Origin: a virus
Length of the DNA: 34,920 bases
Direction: 5' to 3' (one strand)
IMG/VR virus record: IMGVR_UViG_3300042340_000051
Coordinates: 1 to 34,920 of that record
The position numbers and the translations under genes were made by a program. Position 1 is the stretch's first letter. Each line of letters opens with the position of its first letter. Below the pieces are notes generated by a model that was not told the DNA's origin, did not search any database, and worked only from the letters and a program-made list of their open reading frames with translations. Shown one piece after another: positions 24,683 to 31,470 of this stretch.

Positions 24683-24808
24683 ATGAATCTAAAAGATAAA
24701 ATAATTCACTATCTCGTTTACGGAACTCTTTGCCTGATAGTTTACATTTCCGTATGTGTATTTTTTGAAGTACATTCACTCTATAAAAAATTTAAACAAT
24801 GGAACTAA
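24683..24808 (+). CDS. 41-residue membrane protein
   Basis: Starts MNLKDKIIHYLVYGTLCLIV and continues with YISVCVFFEVHSLYKKFKQW: one long hydrophobic helix between basic ends. Its last codons overlap the start of the annealing-protein-like gene by 10 bases, so it may serve as a leader peptide coupling translation. Function unknown. Confidence 0.5.
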   Translation: MNLKDKIIHYLVYGTLCLIVYISVCVFFEVHSLYKKFKQWN

Positions 24809-25449
24809 CCAAACCAAACGAAGCACTACAAGTTGCTTCTACCCTTCAAACCTTTGTAACAGAGCGAAAACTAACCGCCAACATTCAAGGAAAGAACTAC
24901 CCACTTGTAGAGGCTTGGCAATTTGCCGGTAGCCAATTAGGACTAATCCCAGTTGTTAGAGAAGTAAAGAATCTTTCTACCGATACCGAATTAAAGTACG
25001 AAGCAATGGTTGAAGTTATTCGCCTTACCGATTCGGTAGTACTTTCCAGAGGCTATGCGGTTTGCTCTAACAAAGAAAACTCCAAGAGAAGATTCGATGA
25101 ATACGCAATCGCATCAATGGCTCAAACAAGAGCGGTAGGTAAAGCCTATCGTAACATTCTTGCTTGGCTTATGAAAGCAGCAGGTTTTGAGGCTACTCCT
25201 GCCGAAGAAATGGATTTTATTAAAGATGAAGTCGGAGACAATAAAAGAGATGAACTACTTGCTTTATTAGAAACTTCCTCTTACGAAGGAAAGGTTCGGG
25301 ATAAATTGTATATTCGTATTACAGGCATTTTAACTAGTGATGATTACGATAGGGCATTTAAAGATTTAGCCTCTAATCAAGTATTTGATGCCATACCGAA
25401 CCCAAGTCAAAAGGACATTAACAACCACCTCAAAAAAACTATAAAATGA
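24799..25449 (+). CDS. Recombination/annealing protein candidate (Rad52/ERF-like)
   Basis: 216 residues. The N-terminal half (NIQGKNYPLVEAWQFAGSQLG, then KYEAMVEVIRLTDSVVLSRG) and the helix FDEYAIASMAQTRAVGKAYR (about 97-116), then AGFEATPAEEM, follow the beta-sheet-then-helix plan of single-strand annealing proteins of the Rad52/ERF superfamily, where a TRA-G-A helix packs on the sheet. The rest is a variable linker and short helical tail. It would pair ssDNA during phage recombination and replication. The context is supportive: NinG nuclease and an SSB-tipped protein lie just downstream. Assignment is by pattern only. Confidence 0.5.
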   Translation: MELTKPNEALQVASTLQTFVTERKLTANIQGKNYPLVEAWQFAGSQLGLIPVVREVKNLSTDTELKYEAMVEVIRLTDSVVLSRGYAVCSNKENSKRRFDEYAIASMAQTRAVGKAYRNILAWLMKAAGFEATPAEEMDFIKDEVGDNKRDELLALLETSSYEGKVRDKLYIRITGILTSDDYDRAFKDLASNQVFDAIPNPSQKDINNHLKKTIK

Positions 25450-25919
25450 ATATAGCTACCCAAACCGATTTAAGCCTATTTGAGACATCTAAAACCGAAA
25501 GGCAAGAGTTTGCTCAAGCGGTAATAAATAACGCAAAGGAAGGTCTCTTAAACCCTTTAAAGTTACATCTACAAGTAAAGTGTTTAGAGGACTTGATTAA
25601 GCAGATAACTTCTAATCCAAGTTACCGAGAACTAACCTTGGATGAAGCCTATAAATACGGGAAGACCTTTGAGCATTACAACGCAAAATTTGAGATAAAA
25701 GAAATGGGAGTTAAGTATGATTATTCAGTTTGCCAAGATGCGGTCTACAATAATCTAAAAAACAAATTGGTAGTTTTAGAAGATGAAATAAAGGCAAGAG
25801 AAAAGTTTTTAAAAACAATTCCAAGTCAAGGTTTAGAAACTTTGATTGAAGATGAAGTAGTAACCTTATACCCACCGAACAAAACATCTACAACTACAAT
25901 ATCTGTAAACTTAAAATAA
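25446..25919 (+). CDS. Conserved phage protein paired with the annealing candidate
   Basis: 157 residues, mainly helical with likely coiled coils (NPLKLHLQVKCLEDLIKQI and YNNLKNKLVVLEDEIKAREKFLK). It starts inside the last codon of the annealing-protein candidate (4-base overlap), suggesting coupled, equimolar synthesis. A recombination or replication partner is a fair guess from position; I know no function for the family. Confidence 0.5.
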   Translation: MNIATQTDLSLFETSKTERQEFAQAVINNAKEGLLNPLKLHLQVKCLEDLIKQITSNPSYRELTLDEAYKYGKTFEHYNAKFEIKEMGVKYDYSVCQDAVYNNLKNKLVVLEDEIKAREKFLKTIPSQGLETLIEDEVVTLYPPNKTSTTTISVNLK

Positions 25920-26149
25920 TGACCAGAACCGAAGTTATCACACTAACAGTATTTAATCCCGAAACAGAAATGTACGAGGATATTTCAGCAAAAGTTGAAT
26001 TTACTTTGTATGTTGGTAGGATAGAACCTTTCGAGGCTGATGAATACGATTGGAATATTTTATGGATAGAAGGTTCTGATTGGGTTGATGAACAAATCGT
26101 GGATAAAGCAATAGAAACAGATTTTGATATTAAGAGTATCTTTTACTAA
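25919..26149 (+). CDS. Small acidic protein, unknown
   Basis: 76 residues and strongly acidic (YEDISAKVEFTLYVGRIEPFEADEYDW, ending DFDIKSIFY). Starts one base into the previous stop. Acidic small phage proteins sometimes mimic DNA to block restriction or host nucleases, which is only a speculation here. No motif seen. Confidence 0.45.
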   Translation: MTRTEVITLTVFNPETEMYEDISAKVEFTLYVGRIEPFEADEYDWNILWIEGSDWVDEQIVDKAIETDFDIKSIFY

Positions 26150-26160
26150 ACCCCTGTTAT

Positions 26161-26301
26161 ATGAAAGCAAAAACACCTTCGAACATTCAGAAAGAAGGCA
26201 ATTCGTACAGAGTACGAGTTCAATCCAATGGAGTAAGAGTAAGTAAAAACTTTACTTCGCTCCGTAAGGCTTTGCAATTTAGAAAGCAGTTGCAAGGTTA
26301 A
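26161..26301 (+). CDS. 46-residue AP2/arm-like DNA-binding protein
   Basis: From the ATG at 26161: a basic protein with the core NSYRVRVQSNGVRVSKNFTS and then LRKALQFRKQLQG. Three short strands and a helix of this type make up AP2-like and integrase arm-binding domains that contact DNA. No recombinase domain is attached, so this is a free-standing module, perhaps a regulator. It ends 6 bases before the tRNA-like gene. Confidence 0.55.
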   Translation: MKAKTPSNIQKEGNSYRVRVQSNGVRVSKNFTSLRKALQFRKQLQG

Positions 26302-26307
26302 TGGGTT

Positions 26308-26376
26308 AGCCGGTTGGTGTAATTGGTAACACCTTTACTTTGTAAGGAGATGGGAGTTCGAATCTTCCACCGGCTC
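26308..26376 (+). tRNA. tRNA-like gene, probably Thr(TGT) or Gln(TTG), atypical
   Basis: Perfect 7-bp acceptor stem (AGCCGGT / ACCGGCT), D stem GTGT/ACAC with AATTGGTA loop, and TTCGAAT T-loop on a GGGAG/CTTCC stem are all clear. The anticodon arm is poor: with loop TTTGTAA the stem TTTAC/GGAGA has one mismatch and one wobble and reads TGT (Thr); with loop CTTTGTA it reads TTG (Gln). Only 1-2 bases remain for the variable loop, making it about 4 bases shorter than normal. No CCA is encoded. It may be degraded or unusually folded. Confidence 0.65.
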
Positions 26377-26395
26377 CGAATCAAAATTTAAAACT

Positions 26396-26608
26396 ATGAA
26401 TCTAAAAGTTTACAGAGAGGTCACACTTGACCGCAAGTATTATTCTGTCTATCACAATGTTGATGGAGAATACGAAAGCCTTATTAAAGTTTTTTTGTTC
26501 GATTTGGCAAATGAAGATGAAGTTTATCAAACAGTAATTAAATTCGCCAAACATTTAGAACAAGAAGGATTACCAGACAAAAAAGAATTAATTTACGAAA
26601 CAATCTAA
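26396..26608 (+). CDS. Small phage protein of unknown function
   Basis: 70 residues, strand-strand-helix (LKVYREVTLDRKYYSVYHNV, then YQTVIKFAKHLEQEGLP). It begins 19 bases after the tRNA-like gene and stops 5 bases before the next gene. No recognised motif. Confidence 0.45.
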   Translation: MNLKVYREVTLDRKYYSVYHNVDGEYESLIKVFLFDLANEDEVYQTVIKFAKHLEQEGLPDKKELIYETI

Positions 26609-26613
26609 ACACA

Positions 26614-26895
26614 ATGGAAAAACAACACAAAATCTACTGCGGGAGCGGTAAGAAAAAATCAGACACTTGGTTACAAGCCTCTATTAACTTGGATAAAATC
26701 AAAGAACATATCCAAGAGTATAATGGTAACCGATTTATCAAAGTAAATATTAATATTAAATCCGAACCAGATCAATACGGAAAGGATGTTTCTATTAGTA
26801 TTAATGATTGGAAACCGGAGCAATCTGAATTTAGACATCGCCCAGATCCAAAGTTTACACACGATAACACTCCACCAAATGACCTTCCGTTCTAA
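26614..26895 (+). CDS. Small protein with SSB-like C-terminal tip
   Basis: 93 residues. A beta-rich body (KIYCGSGKKKSDTWLQASINLDKI, then NRFIKVNINIKSEPDQYGKDVSI) runs into a flexible Pro/His/Asp-rich tail ending TPPNDLPF. Bacteroidota SSB proteins end in a similar acidic -DLPF tip that recruits replication and repair enzymes, so this may be a small ssDNA-binding or tip-mimicking protein. Neighbouring recombination genes (annealing candidate, NinG) fit. It carries the only two GATC sites of the pre-cassette early region. Confidence 0.5.
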   Translation: MEKQHKIYCGSGKKKSDTWLQASINLDKIKEHIQEYNGNRFIKVNINIKSEPDQYGKDVSISINDWKPEQSEFRHRPDPKFTHDNTPPNDLPF

Positions 26896-27269
26896 TGGCT
26901 AAACTAATTCCCCTTCCGAAATTACTCAAGAAGGCTCAAGACAAATTCAACGCTCATATCCGGGAGCGAGACAAAGAATTTGGTTGTATAAGTTGCGGTA
27001 ATGAAGTACAACAAGCAGGGCATTACTTTTCACAAGGGCAACACTCTGCTTTACGATTTGCTTTACCACACGAAGTAGCTTATTTCAATACTAACGGACA
27101 ATGTATACGCTGCAATATGTACCTATCTGGTAACCTAATAAAATACAGACAAGGACTTGTTAAAAGGTATGGCGAAGAATTTGTTTTGAGACTGGAAGCG
27201 GAAGCCGAACAACGCAAAAAGAAATGGTCAAGGAGTGAATTAGAAATAATTATAGAAACATATAAATAA
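26895..27269 (+). CDS. ninG: NinG-like recombination nuclease
   Basis: 124 residues. Cys31-x2-Cys34 (CISCG), His43 (AGHYFSQG), SALRF, Cys70-x2-Cys73 (CIRCN) and LSGNLIKYR match the metal-binding core of lambda NinG/Rap proteins, structure-specific endonucleases that act on D-loops and Holliday junctions. The N-terminal LKKAQDKFNAHIRERD helix and the GEEFVLRLEAEAE tail also fit. It is shorter than lambda NinG, lacking part of its N-terminus. Start overlaps the preceding stop by one base. Confidence 0.85.
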   Translation: MAKLIPLPKLLKKAQDKFNAHIRERDKEFGCISCGNEVQQAGHYFSQGQHSALRFALPHEVAYFNTNGQCIRCNMYLSGNLIKYRQGLVKRYGEEFVLRLEAEAEQRKKKWSRSELEIIIETYK

Positions 27270-27274
27270 AATTT

Positions 27275-27547
27275 ATGAATATTTTAGAAAAAGCAAACGA
27301 AATAGTAAATTTAAGATCAGAAGAAAAAGAAAGACAATATGGTAGTTTTTCAGAAGGAATGGTAAACGCAGCAAATTTATTTAACTGCTTAACAAATAAT
27401 AAATATAATATAAAACCAGAAGATATGTATATGTCAATAGTTGCATTAAAATTAAGCAGACAGGCATTTAATCATAAAGAAGACAATCTTCTAGACTGCA
27501 TCGCCTATTTAGCTGCACTTAATAACTATATAAATGAAAAAATATGA
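27275..27547 (+). CDS. Conserved small phage protein (DUF6378-like)
   Basis: 90 residues, all-helical: ILEKANEIVNLRSEEKERQYGS, then MYMSIVALKLSRQAFNHKEDNLLDCIAYLAALNNY. This pattern (a YGS/YGD segment, an ALKL-R helix, then DNLLD-AYLA) matches the small phage family I know as DUF6378, often found among nucleotide-metabolism genes and distantly reminiscent of MazG-type helices. It opens the AT-rich cassette and overlaps the next start by 4 bases. Confidence 0.6.
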   Translation: MNILEKANEIVNLRSEEKERQYGSFSEGMVNAANLFNCLTNNKYNIKPEDMYMSIVALKLSRQAFNHKEDNLLDCIAYLAALNNYINEKI

Positions 27548-28416
27548 AAACAGGTATTATAGGTATATTAAATAACCCAGCTACATCAATAAATTCGCAT
27601 TCTAGCGGTATGGTTAATATAGTAAAAAATTTATTTGATGCGGATGTATTATCGGAAAAAGATAATTGGGATAATTATGATCAATTAATAATTTACCATG
27701 GTCCTAATTTTAAAAAAGGTGTTTTTAATATTATAGGAGGCATTAATGAAGATGTAAAAAACAGATGCAATAAATTAATAAATTATAAAGGATTAATTAA
27801 GTCGTTGGATGGTTTTCAATTTATAGATTTTATTAATAAAAGAAAATTAAATTATTCATATAATAATTTATTTGAAGAAATAGAATTACCTGGAAAAAAT
27901 AATATAGTTATTGGAGATTCCCATTCAATATCGGCGTGGTTTAATAAAGAATATACAATAAAAAGAATTGATGGTAAAACATTGTATGGTTTTTTAAAAT
28001 TAAACTATGATTTATCAAATTATGATAAAAAAATTATATATTTTGGAAATATAGATATAAGATTTCATATATGTAGATTGAATAATCCAGAACTAGAACT
28101 AAATTTATTAATAGATAAATATTTAAATTATTGTTATAAATATAATTGTGAGATAGTTAATTTATTACCTATAGAATCTGAATCAAGAAAAATACCTGGA
28201 ACTGGATTATATAAAGGAGAAAAATATTTTGGATCAATACAACAGAGGCAGGAATTAGTTTATATATTCAATAATTCTATAAATAATTCAGGTTTAAAAA
28301 CATACAAGTGGCCAGAAAAATGGTATAACAATATAGACTATTATGAAAATAATGTTATGGAACCAAAGCAATCTGTACATATTAGACCAAAATATTATCA
28401 AAAAAATTTAATATGA
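27544..28416 (+). CDS. SGNH-hydrolase-like protein in the modification cassette
   Basis: 290 residues. IVIGDSHS (121-128) is the SGNH/GDSL block I with Ser126 as nucleophile candidate. IIYFGNIDIRFH (164-175) corresponds to the FGEIDxRxH block of a subgroup of SGNH proteins, and a C-terminal SVHIRP (His279) could supply the catalytic His. The N-terminal 110 residues form a separate alpha/beta region. SGNH enzymes hydrolyse or transfer acyl or other ester groups. Placed in front of the base-modification genes, it might add, remove or recycle a group on the modified base or its precursor; this is inference. No Walker A motif, so it is not the missing kinase. Confidence 0.6.
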   Translation: MKTGIIGILNNPATSINSHSSGMVNIVKNLFDADVLSEKDNWDNYDQLIIYHGPNFKKGVFNIIGGINEDVKNRCNKLINYKGLIKSLDGFQFIDFINKRKLNYSYNNLFEEIELPGKNNIVIGDSHSISAWFNKEYTIKRIDGKTLYGFLKLNYDLSNYDKKIIYFGNIDIRFHICRLNNPELELNLLIDKYLNYCYKYNCEIVNLLPIESESRKIPGTGLYKGEKYFGSIQQRQELVYIFNNSINNSGLKTYKWPEKWYNNIDYYENNVMEPKQSVHIRPKYYQKNLI

Positions 28417-29378
28417 ATATCAATCCTATAATATTAGATGCTTTAGACGAATACCATGAAAAGAGTTTATTAATGCAATCATTTTATTATGATAAAAATT
28501 GCATCATAAAATCAGAAGAAGAATTAAAATATTTGATCGACGATGATTTGATTTTTCATGTTCCTATATATGATATGCTAGATAGAAAATATGCTGCATT
28601 TTCTTCTTTTTTAGAAGCTATTGATAAAAAACAGAACGATCCAAAAGGAAATGGTATTAGATTTCAAGATCATCAAATTACAGAAGAAATAGATAAACTT
28701 ATGTTATTTTATTTATTTAGATTGTGTGGATCAGGTATTGATTATAAACCTGGTTCACATGGTTTTGGTAATTTTTGGATAGTTAATAGTATATTAAATA
28801 AAAGATACACAACATCCCATTGGTTAGAAGATTTACCACAAAATAAATTTAGTAATAATTCTGGTTATTTATTACCTCAATTTTCTATAGGTTTAAGAAA
28901 CTTTATATTAAAATATAGTGTTAAATTAGTTAATGAATTATACAGATATATAAAGGACGGTAATATTAATATTATAGATTTTGTAAATCATGGAAATAAA
29001 TATTTAAATGAACTAGGTTTTAAAAAACAAAAATTTGTTTTAAGTGCATTTGCCGCTGATATTGCTGAATATTTTCCTAATTATATTAGTAGAGAAAGTA
29101 TGATATTCCCAGGAACTAATGCTCAAAAATGTATAAAAGCAATATTTGGGAAATGTGATCATTTTGAGGCAATACAATTTTTGGCTAACAGGTATAATTC
29201 TATTCCATATAGTGTTGAAGATTCTAGATTATGCGATCCAGTAAGATATTTTTTAGATTATCAATCAAAGTATCATATAGCAAAAAATAATAATATAGTT
29301 TATAAAAACAATTCTAAATTAAAAAAAATATGGAACAATCAAGAATACCAAAATTTTCAATTACTTCTTCGCAAATAA
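28413..29378 (+). CDS. aGPT-Pplase / amino acid:DNA transferase candidate
   Basis: 321 residues, mostly helical. FRLCGSGIDYKPGSHGFGN (102-120) resembles the Gly-rich conserved core of alpha-glutamyl/putrescinyl-thymine pyrophosphorylases, which displace pyrophosphate from an activated 5-hydroxymethyl base in DNA and attach an amino acid or amine. The helix KQKFVLSAFAADIAEYFP (206-222), FPGTNAQKCI (232-241) and SRLCDPVRYFLDY (271-283) are further candidate conserved blocks. The neighbouring PLP enzyme and hydroxymethylase are what this role predicts. I assign it from memory of motif shape and strong context, not a search. Confidence 0.55.
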   Translation: MNINPIILDALDEYHEKSLLMQSFYYDKNCIIKSEEELKYLIDDDLIFHVPIYDMLDRKYAAFSSFLEAIDKKQNDPKGNGIRFQDHQITEEIDKLMLFYLFRLCGSGIDYKPGSHGFGNFWIVNSILNKRYTTSHWLEDLPQNKFSNNSGYLLPQFSIGLRNFILKYSVKLVNELYRYIKDGNINIIDFVNHGNKYLNELGFKKQKFVLSAFAADIAEYFPNYISRESMIFPGTNAQKCIKAIFGKCDHFEAIQFLANRYNSIPYSVEDSRLCDPVRYFLDYQSKYHIAKNNNIVYKNNSKLKKIWNNQEYQNFQLLLRK

Positions 29379-30187
29379 ATAAAGATAATATTTATACAAA
29401 AGAAGAATATCTTGAAATGGTTGATAATTTTGAGAGTAGTTTTGACGAACCAGTAGAAGAGAATTACAATGGTATTAGAGTAATTAGAGAAGATTTAATT
29501 GATGTTGGTTCAAAAGCTAGAGCTGGAGAGTATCTAATAGCTAATTGCAAATCAGATAAAATAGTATATGTTCAACCGAGATATGGTTTTGCTGGTATTT
29601 CTCTTACCAATTTATGTAAAAAATATAATAAGAAGTTAGTTTTGTTTATGCCATCTAGTAAAATTATATCTGAACATCAAGCCTATTGTATTGAGCAAGG
29701 TTGTGAATACTATTTTCATAGAATTGCGGCAATGCCTAATTTAAATAATATAGCTAAAAAGTGGTCTGAAGAAAATGACGCGTACTTTATTCCATTAGGT
29801 TTAAAACACCCTTTAGTTACGGCAATGATAATTAAAACTGCGTCAAAAATAAAAGAACCTAAAAGATTTTGGACAGCTATATCAACTGGTGTTTTAAATA
29901 GGGCATTACAAATAGCTTGGCCTAATTCAGAGGCTTGTGGTGTCGCCGTTTCTAGGAATATTAAAGATGGAGAAAAGGGAAGAGCAAATATAATTTCTCA
30001 TTATAGAGATTTTCATCAAAATTCATTAATATTGCCTCCATTTCCAAGCGCAAAAAATTATGATGCTAAAGTTTGGGAATATTTAAAAGATGGTGATCTA
30101 TTTTGGAATGTAGCAGGAGAAATAAAATCAAGTATAAATAAATTAAATATTAAATCACAAAAAAACTGGAAAAATGAAACTATCTAA
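29330..30187 (+). CDS. Fold-type-II PLP enzyme, ACC deaminase/Trp synthase-beta-like
   Basis: 285 residues. VIREDLIDVGSKARAGEYLI (51-70) carries the catalytic Lys62 in the GxKxR context of ACC deaminase and cysteine synthase-type enzymes. Alternating strand-helix units follow (KIVYVQPRYGFAGISL, LVLFMPSSKIISEHQ, FWTAISTGVLNRALQIAWP), where a Gly-rich loop binds the cofactor phosphate. In thymidine hypermodification, PLP enzymes decarboxylate or trim the amino acid attached to the base. The gene starts inside the previous one (49-base overlap). Confidence 0.7.
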   Translation: MEQSRIPKFSITSSQINKDNIYTKEEYLEMVDNFESSFDEPVEENYNGIRVIREDLIDVGSKARAGEYLIANCKSDKIVYVQPRYGFAGISLTNLCKKYNKKLVLFMPSSKIISEHQAYCIEQGCEYYFHRIAAMPNLNNIAKKWSEENDAYFIPLGLKHPLVTAMIIKTASKIKEPKRFWTAISTGVLNRALQIAWPNSEACGVAVSRNIKDGEKGRANIISHYRDFHQNSLILPPFPSAKNYDAKVWEYLKDGDLFWNVAGEIKSSINKLNIKSQKNWKNETI

Positions 30188-30476
30188 CGAATTTGATGAC
30201 ATCAGACAATGGGCAAAAGAAAGAGGAATCTATGAAAAAGGAGATCCTAAAACACAATTTTTAAAATTATTAGAAGAAACAGGCGAATTATCTAAATCTA
30301 TACTTAAATCAGATCAGGAAGAAATTATAGATGCTATTGGTGATTGCGTTGTTGTTCTTGTAAATTTATCAGAATTATGTAATTTAAATTTTGAGGATTG
30401 TGTTAATTCAGCATTTGATCAAATAAAAAATAGAAAAGGAGAAATGATAAATGGAACATTCGTCAAAAAAATATGA
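30174..30476 (+). CDS. MazG-type nucleotide pyrophosphohydrolase
   Basis: 100 residues. The metal site pattern EETGE (34-38) followed by EIIDAIGD (50-57) is the ExxE...ExxD motif of MazG all-alpha NTP pyrophosphohydrolases, which hydrolyse (d)NTPs to (d)NMP plus pyrophosphate. In phages with modified bases such enzymes can destroy the canonical dNTP so only the modified one is incorporated, and feed the resulting dNMP to the hydroxymethylase. It overlaps the PLP gene by 14 bases and the next gene by 26. Confidence 0.8.
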   Translation: MKLSNEFDDIRQWAKERGIYEKGDPKTQFLKLLEETGELSKSILKSDQEEIIDAIGDCVVVLVNLSELCNLNFEDCVNSAFDQIKNRKGEMINGTFVKKI

Positions 30477-30822
30477 TCCCAATTATTTTGGTTCTAAATT
30501 AAATTATTTTGTTTCTAATTATTGTAAAAAAACAATGGTTGTTAATAATATAGATATGATTATTAATGATTATGAAAATAAAATAATATCAATAATAGAA
30601 AGTAAACATGATAAAGAACCAGTAAGACAAGGCCAAAAATTAACATTAACAAAATTAAGACAAGTATTACCAAAGAAAGAAGATGGTTGGGTTATTAGAG
30701 TGTTAGTAATAAGAGGTAATTATCCTTATGACACGGCCACTTTAGAATCAATAGACGGTACTTATAAAAAACATGTTAATAAAAGCCAATTAATAGATTT
30801 TTTAAATGGTAAATCAATATAA
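30451..30822 (+). CDS. PD-(D/E)XK nuclease-like protein
   Basis: 123 residues. VVNNIDMIIND (30-40, Asp35) followed by KIISIIESKH (44-53, Glu50-Ser-Lys52) and GQKLTLTKLRQ is the Asp...Glu-x-Lys signature of PD-(D/E)XK nucleases. Similar compact phage proteins are known from other viruses, usually without function. In this cassette it could cut unmodified host DNA to supply precursors or discriminate against it. It overlaps the hydroxymethylase start by one base (TAATG). Confidence 0.6.
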   Translation: MEHSSKKYDPNYFGSKLNYFVSNYCKKTMVVNNIDMIINDYENKIISIIESKHDKEPVRQGQKLTLTKLRQVLPKKEDGWVIRVLVIRGNYPYDTATLESIDGTYKKHVNKSQLIDFLNGKSI

Positions 30823-31469
30823 TGTATTACAAAAAATTTGATAATGCTCAAGAAGCATTCGAGTATTACTATGATTTAATTAATAATTATGGTATTATAG
30901 TAAACAATACTAAAGTGCTTTATAATGTAGGGTTCGATATATTAAATCCAAATGATAATAATATAAGTACATCATGGAGAAAATGGAATAAAGATTACGC
31001 AGATTATGAGTGGGATTGGTATTTAAATGGAGATAATAATGCAGAAGAAATATCAAAAAAAGCAAAGATTTGGAAAAACATGATGGATGAAAATTGTAAT
31101 GTTAACTCAAATTATGGTTATCAATGGAGGAGAAATAATCAATTAAATAAAATTATTGAATTATTAAAAAATGATAAAACAACAAGAAAAGCCTCTATTT
31201 CATTATATGATGGAAAAGAAATAGATTTATACAAAAAAGATACAATATGTACTTATGCGATTAATTTTTATATCACAGATAATAAATTAAACATGCAAGC
31301 TTTAATGAGAAGCAATGATTTAGTATATGGTTTTTGTAATGATCAATATTGTTTTTCTAAATTGCAGCAACTTGTTGCAGATGAATTAAATATTGAAATA
31401 GGTGCGTATTTTCATTATTCTTGTAATATGCATATGTATGAAAAACATTATAAATTAAAAAATAAATAA
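30822..31469 (+). CDS. Thymidylate-synthase-family pyrimidine hydroxymethylase
   Basis: 215 residues. Catalytic Cys143 is in DTICTYAINFYI; the phosphate and substrate loop is RSNDLVYGFCND (163-174) and the ribose site is HMY (204-206). These match the TS superfamily. It is smaller than cellular thymidylate synthase and lacks its PCH and PFN forms, as do phage dUMP/dCMP hydroxymethylases. In a gap-free alignment Asp174 falls where thymidylate synthase has the dUMP-binding Asn, and T4 dCMP hydroxymethylase also has Asp there. The enzyme probably makes 5-hydroxymethyl-dCMP or -dUMP. Confidence 0.8.
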   Translation: MYYKKFDNAQEAFEYYYDLINNYGIIVNNTKVLYNVGFDILNPNDNNISTSWRKWNKDYADYEWDWYLNGDNNAEEISKKAKIWKNMMDENCNVNSNYGYQWRRNNQLNKIIELLKNDKTTRKASISLYDGKEIDLYKKDTICTYAINFYITDNKLNMQALMRSNDLVYGFCNDQYCFSKLQQLVADELNIEIGAYFHYSCNMHMYEKHYKLKNK

Positions 31470-31470
31470 A

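Noticed and set aside
26161-26376. Attachment site or remnant integrase next to a tRNA
   Set aside because: The arm-like protein is a complete 46-residue gene with no catalytic recombinase domain nearby, and I see no repeated tRNA end in the window.
27411-27544. MazG-like fold for the first cassette gene
   Set aside because: The helical pattern is only distantly similar and the ExxE...ExxD metal site is not present, so I kept it as a conserved small phage protein.
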